A stretch of 32,754 nt of DNA from Rikenella microfusus (lineage in GTDB: Bacteria; Bacteroidota; Bacteroidia; Bacteroidales; DYQK01). A program made the position numbers and the translations under genes. The stretch lies in contig DYQK01000021.1 of the NCBI GenBank assembly GCA_020719385.1, positions 4,432 through 37,185 of the forward strand, written 5' to 3'. This document shows, piece by piece, positions 24,401-32,754 of this stretch; the stretch's first letter is position 1, and each line of letters begins with the position of its first letter. The notes under the pieces are model-generated. The model was not told the origin of the DNA. It searched no databases and was given only the letters and a program-made list of their open reading frames with translations.

Positions 24401-26029
24401 CTCTCCGAAGGAGAAATGGTCGAAAAAATTGAGGTAGAAAATTATAAAGGTGAATTTAAAATTTTTATGGAAAACCTCGATTTGATTAGAGAATCCATCG
24501 ATATTTTGCTTGACGAAATTTTGATGGTCATAAATCACACGGCAGAAGGAAAATTGAACTATCGCTGCGAGGCAAAACGCTTAAATGGTTTTTATCTGTC
24601 TATTTTAGAAGGCGTAAATGCCACTCTTGACGCAATTATTTCGCCGCTTTATGTAATGGCAGGATTTATTGAGAAAGTTTCAAAAGGCGAGGAATTAAAA
24701 CCAATTACAGACCAATATAACGGCGATTTTAATATTATCAAAAATAATATTAATGTTTGCGTTGAGATAATTTATAAACTTATCAATGAAATTAACTCGT
24801 TGATAAAAAGCACGTTAAACGGAAATCTCAAAACGAGAATAAAATCTAATGAATATCAAGGAAATTGGGAAGTTATTGGAAAAGGAATCAACGAAACACT
24901 CAACGCACTTACCGACCCGCTCTCGGTTACAAGTCAATATTTAACGAAAATCTCGAAAGGTGAACTTCCTCCGACTATTTCTCAAGAGTACAAAGGTGAA
25001 TTTAACTCGTTTAAAAATTCGATTAACTCTTTAATTGAAGCGTCAACGTTAATTGTTGAGAAATCGAAGTTAATTTCTCAAGGACATCTTGATATTGAAC
25101 TGCAGAAACGTTCTGACAAAGATGAATTAATAGAATCCTTCACAGAAATGGTAAAAACAATTTCGAAAACCGTTTCAAATGTTGCCTCCGTTTCGAATAG
25201 CATTGCCGAAGCATCGCAAAGTATGAATCAGATGGCACTCAACATGACGCAAGGGGCTAATGAACAAAGTTCGTCTACCGAGGAAGTTTCCTCTTCGATG
25301 GAAGAAATGGCGGCGAACATAAATCAAAATACTGAAAATGCTTTGTTGACTGAAAAAATTGCTCTCAAAGCGGCTCAAGATATTCTCAAAAGCAATAAAT
25401 CTGTTATGTCAACGGTTGAGTCAATGAGAAATATCGCTGAAAAAATTAAAATTATTTCTGAAATTGCCCGCAAAACCGATTTGCTTGCCATCAACGCTGC
25501 CATCGAAGCCGCTCGCGCAGGCGAACACGGAAAAGGTTTCGCCGTAGTGGCAACGGAAGTGCGAAAGTTAGCCGAAAGAAGTCAAACCGCCGCAGACGAG
25601 ATAAACAAAGTTTCGAGTCAGAGTGTGAAAATCGCAGAGGAATCAGGAAAATTGTTGTCTGAAATTGTGCCAGATATTCAAAATACGGCAAAATTGGTTC
25701 AAGAAATTGCCGCTGCAAGTCGCGAACAAAATACAGGTGCCTCGCAGGTCAATAATGCGATTTCGCAACTGAATCGAGTAACGCAGCAAAATTCTGCTGC
25801 CGCAGAAGAACTCTCAACAAGTGCAGAGGAACTTGCCTCGCAAGCCGACCAACTTTTACAATCCATCTCGTTTTTTAAAATGAAAATGGAGAAAGAAATT
25901 TCTCAAAAAATCTCGTTGAATAAAAAAAATCCGTTAATTTTGCGATGCGAAACTAAACGTTCTACCAATTTAAAAGGAGTAACTTTAATTCTTGACGACG
26001 AAAATGACCAAAATTATGAAAAATTTTAA
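21401..26029 (+). CDS. Methyl-accepting chemotaxis protein with dCache, PAS and about 17 HAMP units
   Basis: The 1542-residue receptor has TM1 (about 12-33), a periplasmic double-Cache-like sensor (about 35-320, with [16 protein letters not shown] and [12 protein letters not shown] segments), TM2 (about 327-347), one HAMP unit, and a PAS domain (about 406-512) containing C452, C460 and C465 in an [17 protein letters not shown] context. A tandem array of about 16 further HAMP units (about 523-1263) leads to a complete MCP signalling hairpin (about 1265-1490) whose tip reads [26 protein letters not shown]. Methylation-type EE pairs are present ([21 protein letters not shown]). The C-terminus ends NYEKF. 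I start at the ATG at 21401; a TTG at 21389 and an ATG at 21413 are alternatives. It follows the restriction-modification gene by 23 bp. Confidence 0.88.
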   Translation: MFKKMKLKTRIFASICGIVSFAFVLVTFTVATNSIRSARESAFNEAKSLASEHATAVDSEFEVNMLATRTVAQVFENLRNNGFTDRKTFDDILKSVLEENDNFLSVWSIWEPNALDDNDKRFVNTTYGNEKGRFTTAWYRTGPKTVERQVNPEPSPASEYFTTIKVGEEVMVNPYYYKYETRNDSVLETSVVVPIKNKRGKVFGVVGIDIELSKFQEMVEKIRPYETGTAVILSNNSTIVSSTKKDRVGKNLNLVDSLENKSSLKPFNVESQIKLGNTFSFNTFNSLSSSENHFIFVPFRVGKTKMPWSFGISVPMNKIMEDANRAILYTIIIGILCMLGLILVIYWLTRNIEKIINKLINETKNLTDEASKGNFKIRGNVENIDNEFQPIIVGINKTLDTIIAKTFWYETILDSIPLPISVTDSELKWTFFNKAAEGLAHIKRETHIGQHCNNWGADICNNENCGIKRLQQGITKTFFKQEASNKNYQVDAAFLRDEKGNIIGQIEIVQDITHMQRVAEFNEVEVNKLLENLSFISEGRIKIDSNVTPVDEYTQEEFAKFTKIYQYLTVTVESMQLLIYDTIAISKSATAGDLANIKIDLSRHKGDYAVVMKSLNKVFEMIIRPLRQGSIILEQLASGEWVEEIDSSTYKGDFKIFMESMSMIRNSIKTLFNELSQLIDQISVGNLKTVCETNLLQGFYKDILFGINQTVEAIVTPLNKNVDYLRKISKGEIPERITENYQGDFEHFKNALNRCIDALNGIVENVKTYISFAQAGKINEINFETDKYQGVFADIMSGLNISAQATATPINEMIDILNRIAKGDLSKTAEGNYQGKFIEMKSACNTSITALKRMQNYLTNTIEALKIGDIDSRCSTENLQGVYFDLLNGTNQAIETIVTPVIEGTTILNEYANGEYHREMRDLVGKQVVFSDSIKLIRNNLMILIQDTMQLSIFAAEGKFDKRIEIEKYKGNYAVIAKSLNKLFDNIISPINYAKNWIKALSEGEMVEKIEVENYKGEFKIFMENLDLIRESIDILLDEILMVINHTAEGKLNYRCEAKRLNGFYLSILEGVNATLDAIISPLYVMAGFIEKVSKGEELKPITDQYNGDFNIIKNNINVCVEIIYKLINEINSLIKSTLNGNLKTRIKSNEYQGNWEVIGKGINETLNALTDPLSVTSQYLTKISKGELPPTISQEYKGEFNSFKNSINSLIEASTLIVEKSKLISQGHLDIELQKRSDKDELIESFTEMVKTISKTVSNVASVSNSIAEASQSMNQMALNMTQGANEQSSSTEEVSSSMEEMAANINQNTENALLTEKIALKAAQDILKSNKSVMSTVESMRNIAEKIKIISEIARKTDLLAINAAIEAARAGEHGKGFAVVATEVRKLAERSQTAADEINKVSSQSVKIAEESGKLLSEIVPDIQNTAKLVQEIAAASREQNTGASQVNNAISQLNRVTQQNSAAAEELSTSAEELASQADQLLQSISFFKMKMEKEISQKISLNKKNPLILRCETKRSTNLKGVTLILDDENDQNYEKF
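22970..25190 (+). repeat. Tandem HAMP array of the first chemoreceptor (about 16 units)
   Basis: The array consists of units of 43-47 residues, each with two amphipathic helices around a G-[DENK]-[ILFW] turn. Units of two alternating types (GExP...YxGDF and GNLxxR...LNGxY) occur in pairs of about 91 residues. One unit has a unique G-K-Q insert (about 24100-24230). Confidence 0.75.
25472..25586 (+). repeat. 115-bp near-identical segment shared with the second chemoreceptor, copy 1
   Basis: The segment encodes the signalling-domain tip. It matches 29691-29805 at 108 of 115 positions without gaps, and six of the seven differences are synonymous. Confidence 0.8.
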
Positions 26030-29000
26030 TATCGAAACCGTAAAAAACTTTTTCTCGCAGCGACAAAATCGATTACTCGTTTATTATTTTGTGATTTTGC
26101 TGCTTTTAACCTACTTTTTTTCAGATAGTAAATGGACAAGCAACATTCATTTGCATACGATTTTCGATTTGTCTGCGACATTTTTTATTTTTGTCAGTGG
26201 GTTAATCTCGTTTATTTATTTTTCCACAACGAAAAAAGAAGTTTATTTATTTCTCAGTGCAGCCTTTCTCGGTACAACATTGCTTGATTTATATCATACA
26301 ATTGTGCCGTCAGAATGGTTTATTAACCGTTTTCCAGAAACACCTGCGGCAGTCATTGGGTGGAGTTGGCTCGCTCCACGTTTATTTCTCGCCGCTGTAC
26401 TTTGTTTTTGTGCATTTTTTTACCAAAAAAAGAGAGAATTATTCCCAAACAAAACGACTCAACATAAAATCAAAGTTGTTTTTGGAACAATTTTTCTTGC
26501 TTCAATAATATTTTTCGTATTTTTTGCGTTAGTAAAATTGCCTTCCGCATACAATTCGAACTTTTTTATTCACAGAGTGCAAGAATTTTTGCCCGCAATG
26601 TTGTTTATCATTGCGTTTTGGGGTTTTGCAAAAAACGGAATCTCGCAAAAAAAACATTTCGAGTATCTTTTGTTGTTTGGAATCATTACAAATATCGTAA
26701 TCCAAACTTTTGTAATGCCTTTTTCCCATCAACCTTATGATTTTTTCTTTGATTTTGCTCATGTTTTAAAAATTTTGAGTTACTTTCTCATTATGGGCGG
26801 ACTTTTGGGTGATATTTCTGAACGTTTTAAACTGCTCGAAGTGCGAAAAGAAACCGTTTTGAATTGCGAAACAAAGTTTCGGTCTATTTTTGACTGCGGA
26901 GTAGAGAACGCAGGAATCGAAATTATGCTTGAAGAAGCACTTATCCCGTTGAAAACGACTAACGAATATATTAAAAAACTTGCAAACGGCGAAATTCCGC
27001 CCCAAATTACCGCAGAATACAAAGGTGATTTTAATAAAATTAAAATTTATTTCAATTCTTTGATAGAAACTTTTACAGCAATGTTCTCGGAAACAGAAAA
27101 TCTTGCTAAAAATGCTGCTGACGGAAACCTCAAAATGAGAGCAGATATCTCAAAACATCAAGGAATTTATCAACAAATTATCAACAACTTCAATAAAACG
27201 CTTGATAATTGGAATCAACCAATTACATTGACCGCTACTTATCTCGAAAAAATTGCGAAAGGTGAAATTTCTGAACACATAAAAGAGGATTTCAAAGGCG
27301 ATTTTAACATTTTAAAAACGAATGTTAATTCTTGTATTGAGTCTTTGCACGGCGTTGTCGATTCCATCAACCTATATATATGGCTGATGCGAGGCGGCGA
27401 GATTGAGAAAATTAAATTTGACGCAAATAGTTTCGAAGGCGTTTACGGCGAAATTATCAACGGTTTAAACCTTGCCGCAGTCGCAGTTAATCAACCGTTC
27501 TCCGAGATAAACAACGTTTTAATCAATATTTCTCAAGGCGATTTGTCGAAAAAAATCGAAGGAAATTATGCTGGAAGTTTTTCTGTAATGAAAAATGCGT
27601 GCAATAAACTCGTCAAAACGCTAAATATTTTGCAGGACGAATTGAATTATGTTATCTCGCAACAAAAAGAAGGCGAATGGGACTCAAGATGCAACACTAC
27701 GCAAGTGTCAGGAATTTTTCATTCTCTACTCACAGGAATCAACGAAACGCTCGACGCCGTGGGACAACCTCTCAAAAACGGAATAACTATTCTCAACCAT
27801 TATGCAGACGGCGATTTTAACAAAACCATCCCAATTTTCAAAGGCAAACAACTCGAATTTTCTAATTCGTTAAATACTTTGAAAAACAATATGATTGCGG
27901 TAATGAAAGACTCAATGACAATGTTAAGCAACGCTTCGGCAGGAAATTTGAACGTTGTCATAGACCAAGAAAAGCACAAAGGCGGTTTCGGAATAATGAT
28001 AAAAAGTATGAACAAAATTTTTTCAACAATTTCAGAACCTTTGATATATGCGACAAATTGGGCAAAACGACTCGCAGCAGGTGAAAAAGTTGAGAACATT
28101 GAACTCGAAAAGTACAAAGGAACTTTCAGAGATTTGATGGAAAGTTTAAATTTAATTCACAAATCTATAGAAAATCTTTTGTCAGAAATATTCGCACTCA
28201 TCGAAAAAGCAGAAGCAGGAAATCTTAATTATCGCGCTAAAACCGAAGGTTTAAACGGAAATTACAATGAAATTTTAAACGGAATTAATAAAACTCTTGA
28301 TTCTATTGTTTCGCCGTTGCAAATTGCCGCCTCATATTTCGAGAAAATTGCGAAAGGACAAATCCCACAAAAAATCACCGAAAATTATAACGGAGATTTT
28401 GAAAATATTAAAAATAGCGTCAATAAATGTATTGAGGCAATAAATTTGTTGGTCAACGATACAAATTTTATCTCATCAGCCGCCGCTGAAGGCAATATTA
28501 TGATTCGAGGTAACACAGAAATTCATCAAGGAGAATTTAAGCAAATTATTTCGGGAATGAATCAGACACTTGACTCAATAATTTTGCCGTTCAATACTGC
28601 CGCAGAATATATTGATAACATCTCGAAAGGAATAATTCCGAAGAAAATCGACCAACAATACAAAGGCGTTTACAACATTTTGAAGGAAAATTTGAATCAA
28701 TGTATCGAGGCAATCAATGCTTTGACCGTTGATACGACTTATTTGTTGTTCTCAGCGGGAGAAGGAAAGTTAAACATCCGCGCAGACAGCACGAAACATC
28801 AGGGAAAATTTAAAAATATCATTGAAGGAGTGAATAAAACTCTCGATGCAGTTACAAATCCCGTTCTTACCTCTACGCAACTTCTCGACAAAATTGCGAA
28901 AGGTGAAATTCCGCAAAAAATTTCAGAAACTTATAGCGGCGACTTTAACGTGATGAAAAATGCGATAAATCAATGTATTGATACGTTAAATTTGCTTTTG

Positions 29001-30242
29001 TCAAGTATCAACGAATTTATTGCGTTTTCGAAACGCGGCGAACTGAACCAAATACGTTTTGAAACGAAAAATTTCGAAGGAATTTACAAAGCGATAATCG
29101 AAGGTTTAAATCAGTCTGCCGCTTTGATTTCTGCTCCCTTGGACAATATTACGAAAGTGTTGAATCGAATTGCTCAAGGTGATGTCAGCAATAAACTCAC
29201 AGAAAATTATTTCGGACAATTTAAGGTTTTAAAAGAAAGTGCGAACACGTTAATTGAGGCGGAACATTTAATTATTGAAACTTCGAAGCAAATTGCTGCG
29301 GGAAATCTTAACGTCAAGATACAAAAACGCTCGGAAAAAGATGAATTTTTCGATTCTTTTGGAAACATGGTGAAAACGTTGGTTTTTGCGTTAGAAAATT
29401 TTGCAGAAGCAGCACATAACATTGCGGAAACCGCCCAACAGATGAATAAAATGTCAACTTTTATGGCAGAATCTGCAAACAGACAGGCAACAGCCGCCCA
29501 AGAGGCTTCTTCTTCGATGGAAGAAATGGCGGGTAGCATCAGACAAAACACCGACAACGCAAAACAAACCGAATCTATCGCACTCAAAGCGGCTAATGAT
29601 ATTTTGAAAGGCAATAAATCTGTTGAGATAACATCAGAATCGATGAGAAATATCGTTGAAAAAATTAGAATCATTACAGAGATTGCGAGAAAAACCGATT
29701 TGCTTGCCATCAACGCTGCCATTGAAGCGGCTCGCGCTGGTGAACAAGGAAAAGGGTTCGCCGTAGTGGCAACGGAAGTGCGAAAGTTAGCCGAGAGAAG
29801 TCAAAATGCGGCAAATGAAATCAACGAAGTTTCACTTTCGAGTGTGCAAGTGGCTGAAAATTCGAGTAAATTGCTTTCGAAAATTGTTCCCGATATTCAA
29901 AATACCGCAAAATTAGTGCAAGAAATTGCCGCAGCAAGCAAAGAACAAGACTCTGGCGTTAACCAAATCAATTCTGCCATTCAATTATTGAACCAAATCA
30001 CGCAGGAAAATACTGCTTCTGCCGAAGAACTCTCGACAAGTGCAGATGTTCTTGCTGCTCAATCTGAAAAATTGTTGGAAATTCTTTCTCAATATAAGTT
30101 TAACAAAACTTTTGAAACTGAAAAACAAAAAAAACAAGAGAAAAAATTTATTGTTGAACAGACAAAAAAGAAAAATGTCACAAATTTTGGAGGAATAAAC
30201 TTAAAACTTGACGATGACGACTCAGAATTTGAGAAATATTAA
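26016..30242 (+). CDS. Methyl-accepting chemotaxis protein with an 8-TM sensor and 18 HAMP units
   Basis: The 1408-residue receptor starts with about eight membrane segments (residues ~20-265) that form a MASE-like sensor with conserved-looking [14 protein letters not shown] and [10 protein letters not shown] motifs; it has no large periplasmic domain, so it probably senses membrane-linked or hydrophobic signals or the energy state. After a short linker come 18 tandem HAMP units (about 311-1128) and an MCP signalling hairpin (about 1128-1360) almost identical at its tip to the first receptor. The C-terminus ends EFEKY. The frame extends back to a TTG at 25992; I prefer the ATG at 26016 (14-bp overlap with the first receptor gene), with 26004 as an alternative. 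It is a paralogue of the upstream gene. Confidence 0.86.
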   Translation: MKNFNIETVKNFFSQRQNRLLVYYFVILLLLTYFFSDSKWTSNIHLHTIFDLSATFFIFVSGLISFIYFSTTKKEVYLFLSAAFLGTTLLDLYHTIVPSEWFINRFPETPAAVIGWSWLAPRLFLAAVLCFCAFFYQKKRELFPNKTTQHKIKVVFGTIFLASIIFFVFFALVKLPSAYNSNFFIHRVQEFLPAMLFIIAFWGFAKNGISQKKHFEYLLLFGIITNIVIQTFVMPFSHQPYDFFFDFAHVLKILSYFLIMGGLLGDISERFKLLEVRKETVLNCETKFRSIFDCGVENAGIEIMLEEALIPLKTTNEYIKKLANGEIPPQITAEYKGDFNKIKIYFNSLIETFTAMFSETENLAKNAADGNLKMRADISKHQGIYQQIINNFNKTLDNWNQPITLTATYLEKIAKGEISEHIKEDFKGDFNILKTNVNSCIESLHGVVDSINLYIWLMRGGEIEKIKFDANSFEGVYGEIINGLNLAAVAVNQPFSEINNVLINISQGDLSKKIEGNYAGSFSVMKNACNKLVKTLNILQDELNYVISQQKEGEWDSRCNTTQVSGIFHSLLTGINETLDAVGQPLKNGITILNHYADGDFNKTIPIFKGKQLEFSNSLNTLKNNMIAVMKDSMTMLSNASAGNLNVVIDQEKHKGGFGIMIKSMNKIFSTISEPLIYATNWAKRLAAGEKVENIELEKYKGTFRDLMESLNLIHKSIENLLSEIFALIEKAEAGNLNYRAKTEGLNGNYNEILNGINKTLDSIVSPLQIAASYFEKIAKGQIPQKITENYNGDFENIKNSVNKCIEAINLLVNDTNFISSAAAEGNIMIRGNTEIHQGEFKQIISGMNQTLDSIILPFNTAAEYIDNISKGIIPKKIDQQYKGVYNILKENLNQCIEAINALTVDTTYLLFSAGEGKLNIRADSTKHQGKFKNIIEGVNKTLDAVTNPVLTSTQLLDKIAKGEIPQKISETYSGDFNVMKNAINQCIDTLNLLLSSINEFIAFSKRGELNQIRFETKNFEGIYKAIIEGLNQSAALISAPLDNITKVLNRIAQGDVSNKLTENYFGQFKVLKESANTLIEAEHLIIETSKQIAAGNLNVKIQKRSEKDEFFDSFGNMVKTLVFALENFAEAAHNIAETAQQMNKMSTFMAESANRQATAAQEASSSMEEMAGSIRQNTDNAKQTESIALKAANDILKGNKSVEITSESMRNIVEKIRIITEIARKTDLLAINAAIEAARAGEQGKGFAVVATEVRKLAERSQNAANEINEVSLSSVQVAENSSKLLSKIVPDIQNTAKLVQEIAAASKEQDSGVNQINSAIQLLNQITQENTASAEELSTSADVLAAQSEKLLEILSQYKFNKTFETEKQKKQEKKFIVEQTKKKNVTNFGGINLKLDDDDSEFEKY
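26947..29400 (+). repeat. Tandem HAMP array of the second chemoreceptor (18 units)
   Basis: Eighteen units of 43-47 residues run without interruption from the end of the membrane domain to the signalling domain. Units 3-11 match units 6-14 of the first receptor in order, and units 3-5 reappear as units 15-17 within this array. Confidence 0.75.
29691..29805 (+). repeat. 115-bp near-identical segment shared with the first chemoreceptor, copy 2
   Basis: The segment matches 25472-25586 at 108 of 115 positions. The only amino-acid change is H to Q at the hairpin tip (AGEHGKG against AGEQGKG). Confidence 0.8.
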
Positions 30243-31518
30243 ACTTCCCAAACTAAAAATTCATACACAAATTAGTATTTCTCTTATTTTGGGGATATTT
30301 TTTGGGATATTTTTCGGAAATTTTCACGGTTCAATATACCTTTTCGATGGGTTTATTGATGTGAAGTTTCATATCAAAGCGGAATATTTCTCTTGGCTCG
30401 GAGATTTATTTTTGCGTTGTCTCAATTTTGTAACGATTCCTTTGCTTATTATCTCGGTCATTTCGGGTTTTGCAAACATCGAAAACGGCAAAAACTTGAT
30501 TCGTTTAATCTCAAAAACTTCTTTTTTTTACTTTTTAACGACTTTTTTTGCGATTCTTATCGCAATATTCTTCTCAAAATTGTTCGTTTCGGGAGAAAAT
30601 ATTGATTTACGACTAACCGTCTCCGTTGAAGGACTCGAAACAGCAATGGAATCTTTTGGTGAAATTGTGTTGCAACTCGTCCCGACCAACATTTTTTCTG
30701 CTTTTATGAAGGGGCAACTCGCTTCGATTCTTGTCTTGGGAATTTTATTTGGGTTTTTCATTGGCAAAGTTTCGGTTTCATCGCAATTATTTCTCACAGA
30801 ATTTTTTAATTCCTGCTTCGAAGTAATGATGAAATTGACTTTGTTTATTTTAAAACTCACGCCAATCGGAATTTTTGGAATTGCTGTTCACATCACTGCA
30901 ACAGAAGTCATTGAAAATCAACGTTTTATATCTATTTTCCCGATGATGAGTAAATTTTTTTTATTGGTTTTAGGATGTTTATTTTTTCACGGAATAATTA
31001 TTTTGCCGATATTTCTCAAAAGTAAAAAAATTAATGTATGGAAACATTTTAAACAAATGCGAAGTAGTTTATTGATGGCTTTTTCCACAGCCTCTTCAAC
31101 GGCAACATTACCGCTAACTATCGAGAGTCTGCAAAGTGGTTGCGGAGTTTCGAACCGAATTTCGAGTTTTGTCCTGCCGCTTGGGGCAACATTTAACATC
31201 AATGCAACGGTGATTTATGGTTGTGCGGCAACAATTTTCGTAACACAAATTTATGGCAATCATTTGAGTTTTTTTGATTATATAATAATGATTTTAACGT
31301 CAATAATTGCTTCGATGGGTGCGGCGGGAATTCCGATGTCGTCAATGGTTGTTCTCTCAATAATATTGACTTCCGTAGGGCTTTCGAAAGAAGCAGTTGG
31401 TTTATTGTGGATTATTGACCCGATTTTAGAAATGTTTAAAACGGTAACAAACGTTTGGAGCGACAGTTGTATTGCCGTTGTTGTCGCAAAAAGCGAGGGA
31501 GAAATATTAAATGTGTGA
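30214..31518 (+). CDS. Dicarboxylate/amino acid:cation symporter (DAACS family)
   Basis: The 434-residue membrane protein has the family's architecture: about eight membrane segments plus two re-entrant hairpins. HP1 carries a serine-rich SSTATLPL segment, TM7 reads NINAT where the family has NMDGT, and TM8 reads D-P-I-L-E-M-F-K-T...NVWSD. By eye-alignment with GltPh, the sodium-site aspartate of NMDGT is N here, the amino-group ligand D394 is E, and the side-chain ligand R397 is K, so the substrate or coupling ion may differ from glutamate and sodium. The ATG at 30214 lies 29 bp inside the second receptor gene; a TTG at 30208 is the alternative. Co-transcription with the receptors is very likely. 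Confidence 0.86.
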   Translation: MTTQNLRNIKLPKLKIHTQISISLILGIFFGIFFGNFHGSIYLFDGFIDVKFHIKAEYFSWLGDLFLRCLNFVTIPLLIISVISGFANIENGKNLIRLISKTSFFYFLTTFFAILIAIFFSKLFVSGENIDLRLTVSVEGLETAMESFGEIVLQLVPTNIFSAFMKGQLASILVLGILFGFFIGKVSVSSQLFLTEFFNSCFEVMMKLTLFILKLTPIGIFGIAVHITATEVIENQRFISIFPMMSKFFLLVLGCLFFHGIIILPIFLKSKKINVWKHFKQMRSSLLMAFSTASSTATLPLTIESLQSGCGVSNRISSFVLPLGATFNINATVIYGCAATIFVTQIYGNHLSFFDYIIMILTSIIASMGAAGIPMSSMVVLSIILTSVGLSKEAVGLLWIIDPILEMFKTVTNVWSDSCIAVVVAKSEGEILNV

Positions 31519-31523
31519 AATTA

Positions 31524-31555
31524 TTTGTTACAAAGATAAAAAATTCTTATTTTTG
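31524..31555 (+). promoter_or_regulatory. Promoter of the TumE-like toxin-antitoxin pair
   Basis: TTTG at 31524-31527, a 20-bp spacer and TATTTTTG at 31548-31555 fit the consensus. The ATG at 31567 is only 11 bp after the -7 element, so the transcript would be nearly leaderless. Confidence 0.65.
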
Positions 31556-31566
31556 CAAAAAAATTT

Positions 31567-31857
31567 ATGATGTTAGAAGAGTTAATCAATATTTTTGCCT
31601 CAAAAATTGGTTTTTCAACGCAAGAATTGTTGCGTCAAAGTTTTGTTGCGTTTATTGAAAAAAATTTACAAGAGATAAAAGACGAGATTTCTCGTATTCA
31701 AAATTTGTATGAAATTAAAAAACCTTCAGATTTTGAAAAATTATATGAAAATGGAATTATTGAAGAGAAGGATTCGTGGCAAGATTATCAACTTTTTGAC
31801 CATTTATTTTATAAACAAGAAATTTTTGAGGAATTTTTAATCATTTTTAAAATATGA
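31567..31857 (+). CDS. Small coiled-coil protein, probable antitoxin partner of TumE-like protein
   Basis: The 96-residue protein has a short N-terminal helical segment (LINIFASKIGFSTQELLRQSF, possibly DNA-binding), a charged helix (about 28-48) and an acidic C-terminal half. I recognise no named family. It overlaps the next gene by 4 bp (ATGA) and precedes a TumE/DUF6516-like gene, the usual position of an antitoxin. The characterised TumA antitoxin is an HTH protein; this one does not look like a standard HTH. The start may be the ATG at 31567 or the one at 31570. Confidence 0.6.
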   Translation: MMLEELINIFASKIGFSTQELLRQSFVAFIEKNLQEIKDEISRIQNLYEIKKPSDFEKLYENGIIEEKDSWQDYQLFDHLFYKQEIFEEFLIIFKI

Positions 31858-32231
31858 ATCGCAAAATAGTCAATACAAAGGAATTAAAATTAATTATTTT
31901 AACAGAATTTTCAGATATTGTTTCTGATGTGCAGGAATCTTTTATGAACGAGTTGCGAATCATACTGTATGATAAAAGTTTTATTGATATTTGGTTCTCA
32001 ATAAATTTAGAAAATCGTTACAGTTATCATTGGGAACGAAAACATATAGATGGTTTTATATTTCGACACGATAATATTCCACATATAAAATGGAAAAACA
32101 TCTCAACTTTCCCCAAACATTTCCATAATAAATCAGAAGAAAAAGTAGAATCCAGTTTTATTTCTGATTCTCCACAAAATGCTGTTCGAGAAATAATGGA
32201 ATTTGCAAAGTTTTTTCTAAGAAAAGGATGA
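31854..32231 (+). CDS. TumE-like (DUF6516) toxin-family protein
   Basis: The 125-residue protein matches the DUF6516/TumE pattern: a strand-rich N-terminal part (LRIILYDKSFIDIWFS), then RYSYHWER, RHDNIPHIKW and the ending STFPKHFHN that is the clearest hallmark of the family, followed by a C-terminal helix. TumE proteins are putative ribonuclease toxins of toxin-antitoxin systems. Translation is coupled to the upstream small gene. The stop lies 4 bp from the end of the convergent restriction-modification gene. Confidence 0.7.
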   Translation: MNRKIVNTKELKLIILTEFSDIVSDVQESFMNELRIILYDKSFIDIWFSINLENRYSYHWERKHIDGFIFRHDNIPHIKWKNISTFPKHFHNKSEEKVESSFISDSPQNAVREIMEFAKFFLRKG

Positions 32232-32235
32232 ATTT

Positions 32236-32754
32236 TTATTTTTGTTTAACAATTTCCTCTTCCAATTTCGTTAAATGATATAATTGAAAAACTAAATTGT
32301 CGAATTCGTTTTCGATTTTCTTAATTTGCTTGAAAATTTTTTGCAATTTTTCTTTTTCTTCTTTGAAAATGATAATCCATTCTGTTTGTTTGCGAGAAAT
32401 TACAGGAGATTTTAATTTCGCCATCTCATCGCAAAATTCTTTCCATTCTAATGAAAACCAACGTTCAGAAAAATGATTTGTTGACGCAAAATTAAACTCT
32501 GCTTTTAATATGTCAATAAAATTTTCGTTCAGTTGATAAAAATCGTTGTTTAATTTTAACAAAGTTTTCACTTTCTCAATAATTTTCTGTTCATTTTCGA
32601 CAGAAATTTCAGGAATAGGTAAATTTTCAAAAAAACTTATCGGATATTTTAACGAACCCTTCGGAATACGAATGTTATAACAAGTAGTTTTATGATACCA
32701 ATTCAATAATTTCGAGTTTAATAAACCCAATAAAACAAATTCGTTGATTTTTGT
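32236..32754 (-). CDS. C-terminal part of an Eco57I/TaqI-like restriction-modification enzyme (partial)
   Basis: The minus-strand frame is open to the window's right edge, so only the last 172 codons are seen; an apparent start at 32730 is a TTG within the gene. The visible part reads as the end of a TaqI/Eco57I-type specificity domain: INEFVLLGLLNSKLLNWYHK, then IRIPKGSLKYPISFFENLPIP, followed by helices (QKIIEKVKTLLKLN) and a C-terminal coiled coil ending KLEEEIVKQK. These features contact DNA and bound methylase in type IIG or TaqI-like enzymes. The catalytic domains lie outside the window. Confidence 0.75.
   Translation of the reverse strand, partial: TKINEFVLLGLLNSKLLNWYHKTTCYNIRIPKGSLKYPISFFENLPIPEISVENEQKIIEKVKTLLKLNNDFYQLNENFIDILKAEFNFASTNHFSERWFSLEWKEFCDEMAKLKSPVISRKQTEWIIIFKEEKEKLQKIFKQIKKIENEFDNLVFQLYHLTKLEEEIVKQK

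Noticed and set aside
29207-29722. 171-codon minus-strand open frame opposite the second receptor's signalling domain
   Set aside because: Its Ala/Ser/Phe-rich composition is what the complement of a coiled coil yields, and the plus-strand MCP domain is unmistakable.
1-32754. tRNA, rRNA, riboswitch or CRISPR features
   Set aside because: No cloverleaf with a TTCGANNC arm, no conserved rRNA segment, no known riboswitch core and no regularly spaced short repeats were seen; the regular repeats all encode HAMP or MORN-variant units.

Overview
The window looks like chromosomal DNA of a low-GC member of the Bacteroidota, probably free-living or environmental. The evidence is a C-terminal type IX secretion sorting domain on a secreted peptidase, a GldA-type ABC ATPase, secreted M1, MORN-variant and TlpA-like proteins of the kind common in this phylum, a general lack of Shine-Dalgarno sequences, and at least ten promoters of the Bacteroidota form TTTG-N18-20-TAnnTTTG close upstream of start codons. 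I see no rRNA, tRNA, CRISPR array or complete transposon.

Layout. 1-665: an iron-sulfur flavoprotein on the minus strand with its terminator. 780-4322: a plus-strand run of a T9SS-exported M23 peptidase, a nucleotidyltransferase-fold protein with a small partner, and a lipid- or periplasm-directed thioredoxin-like protein, closed by a terminator. 4446-7141: CheY, a CheA that lacks its HPt domain, and a GNAT acetyltransferase. 7209-9134: a defence patch holding the 3' remnant of a NACHT/STAND-type gene and a compact C-R-M type II restriction-modification cassette whose endonuclease closely resembles Hpy99I in architecture. The cassette is strikingly poor in CpG compared with its neighbours. 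9262-10918: gldA and a secreted protein of unknown function. 10928-14726: an M1 metallopeptidase and a MORN-variant repeat protein on the minus strand. 14783-16449: a divergent pair, a STAS/SpoIIAA-like protein and a receiver-PP2C phosphatase. 16481-17447: a PDDEXK (Rpn-like) nuclease. 17509-31518: CheW, a type ISP-like single-chain restriction-modification enzyme, two giant poly-HAMP chemoreceptors and a dicarboxylate/amino-acid symporter, all on the plus strand and tightly packed. 31548-32754: a TumE-like toxin-antitoxin pair, then the C-terminal part of an Eco57I/TaqI-like restriction-modification enzyme running off the right edge.

How the genes may work together. CheY, HPt-less CheA, CheW and two receptors with about 17-18 HAMP units each suggest one chemosensory pathway dispersed over 26 kb. 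The kinase needs a phosphotransfer (HPt) partner encoded elsewhere. The nearby receiver-PP2C phosphatase and STAS-like protein suggest a partner-switching output, but this is inference. The symporter overlaps the last receptor gene and could import what the receptors sense. The most unusual points are the HPt-less CheA, the two colinear poly-HAMP arrays with a duplicated block, and a restriction-modification gene sitting inside the chemoreceptor gene run.
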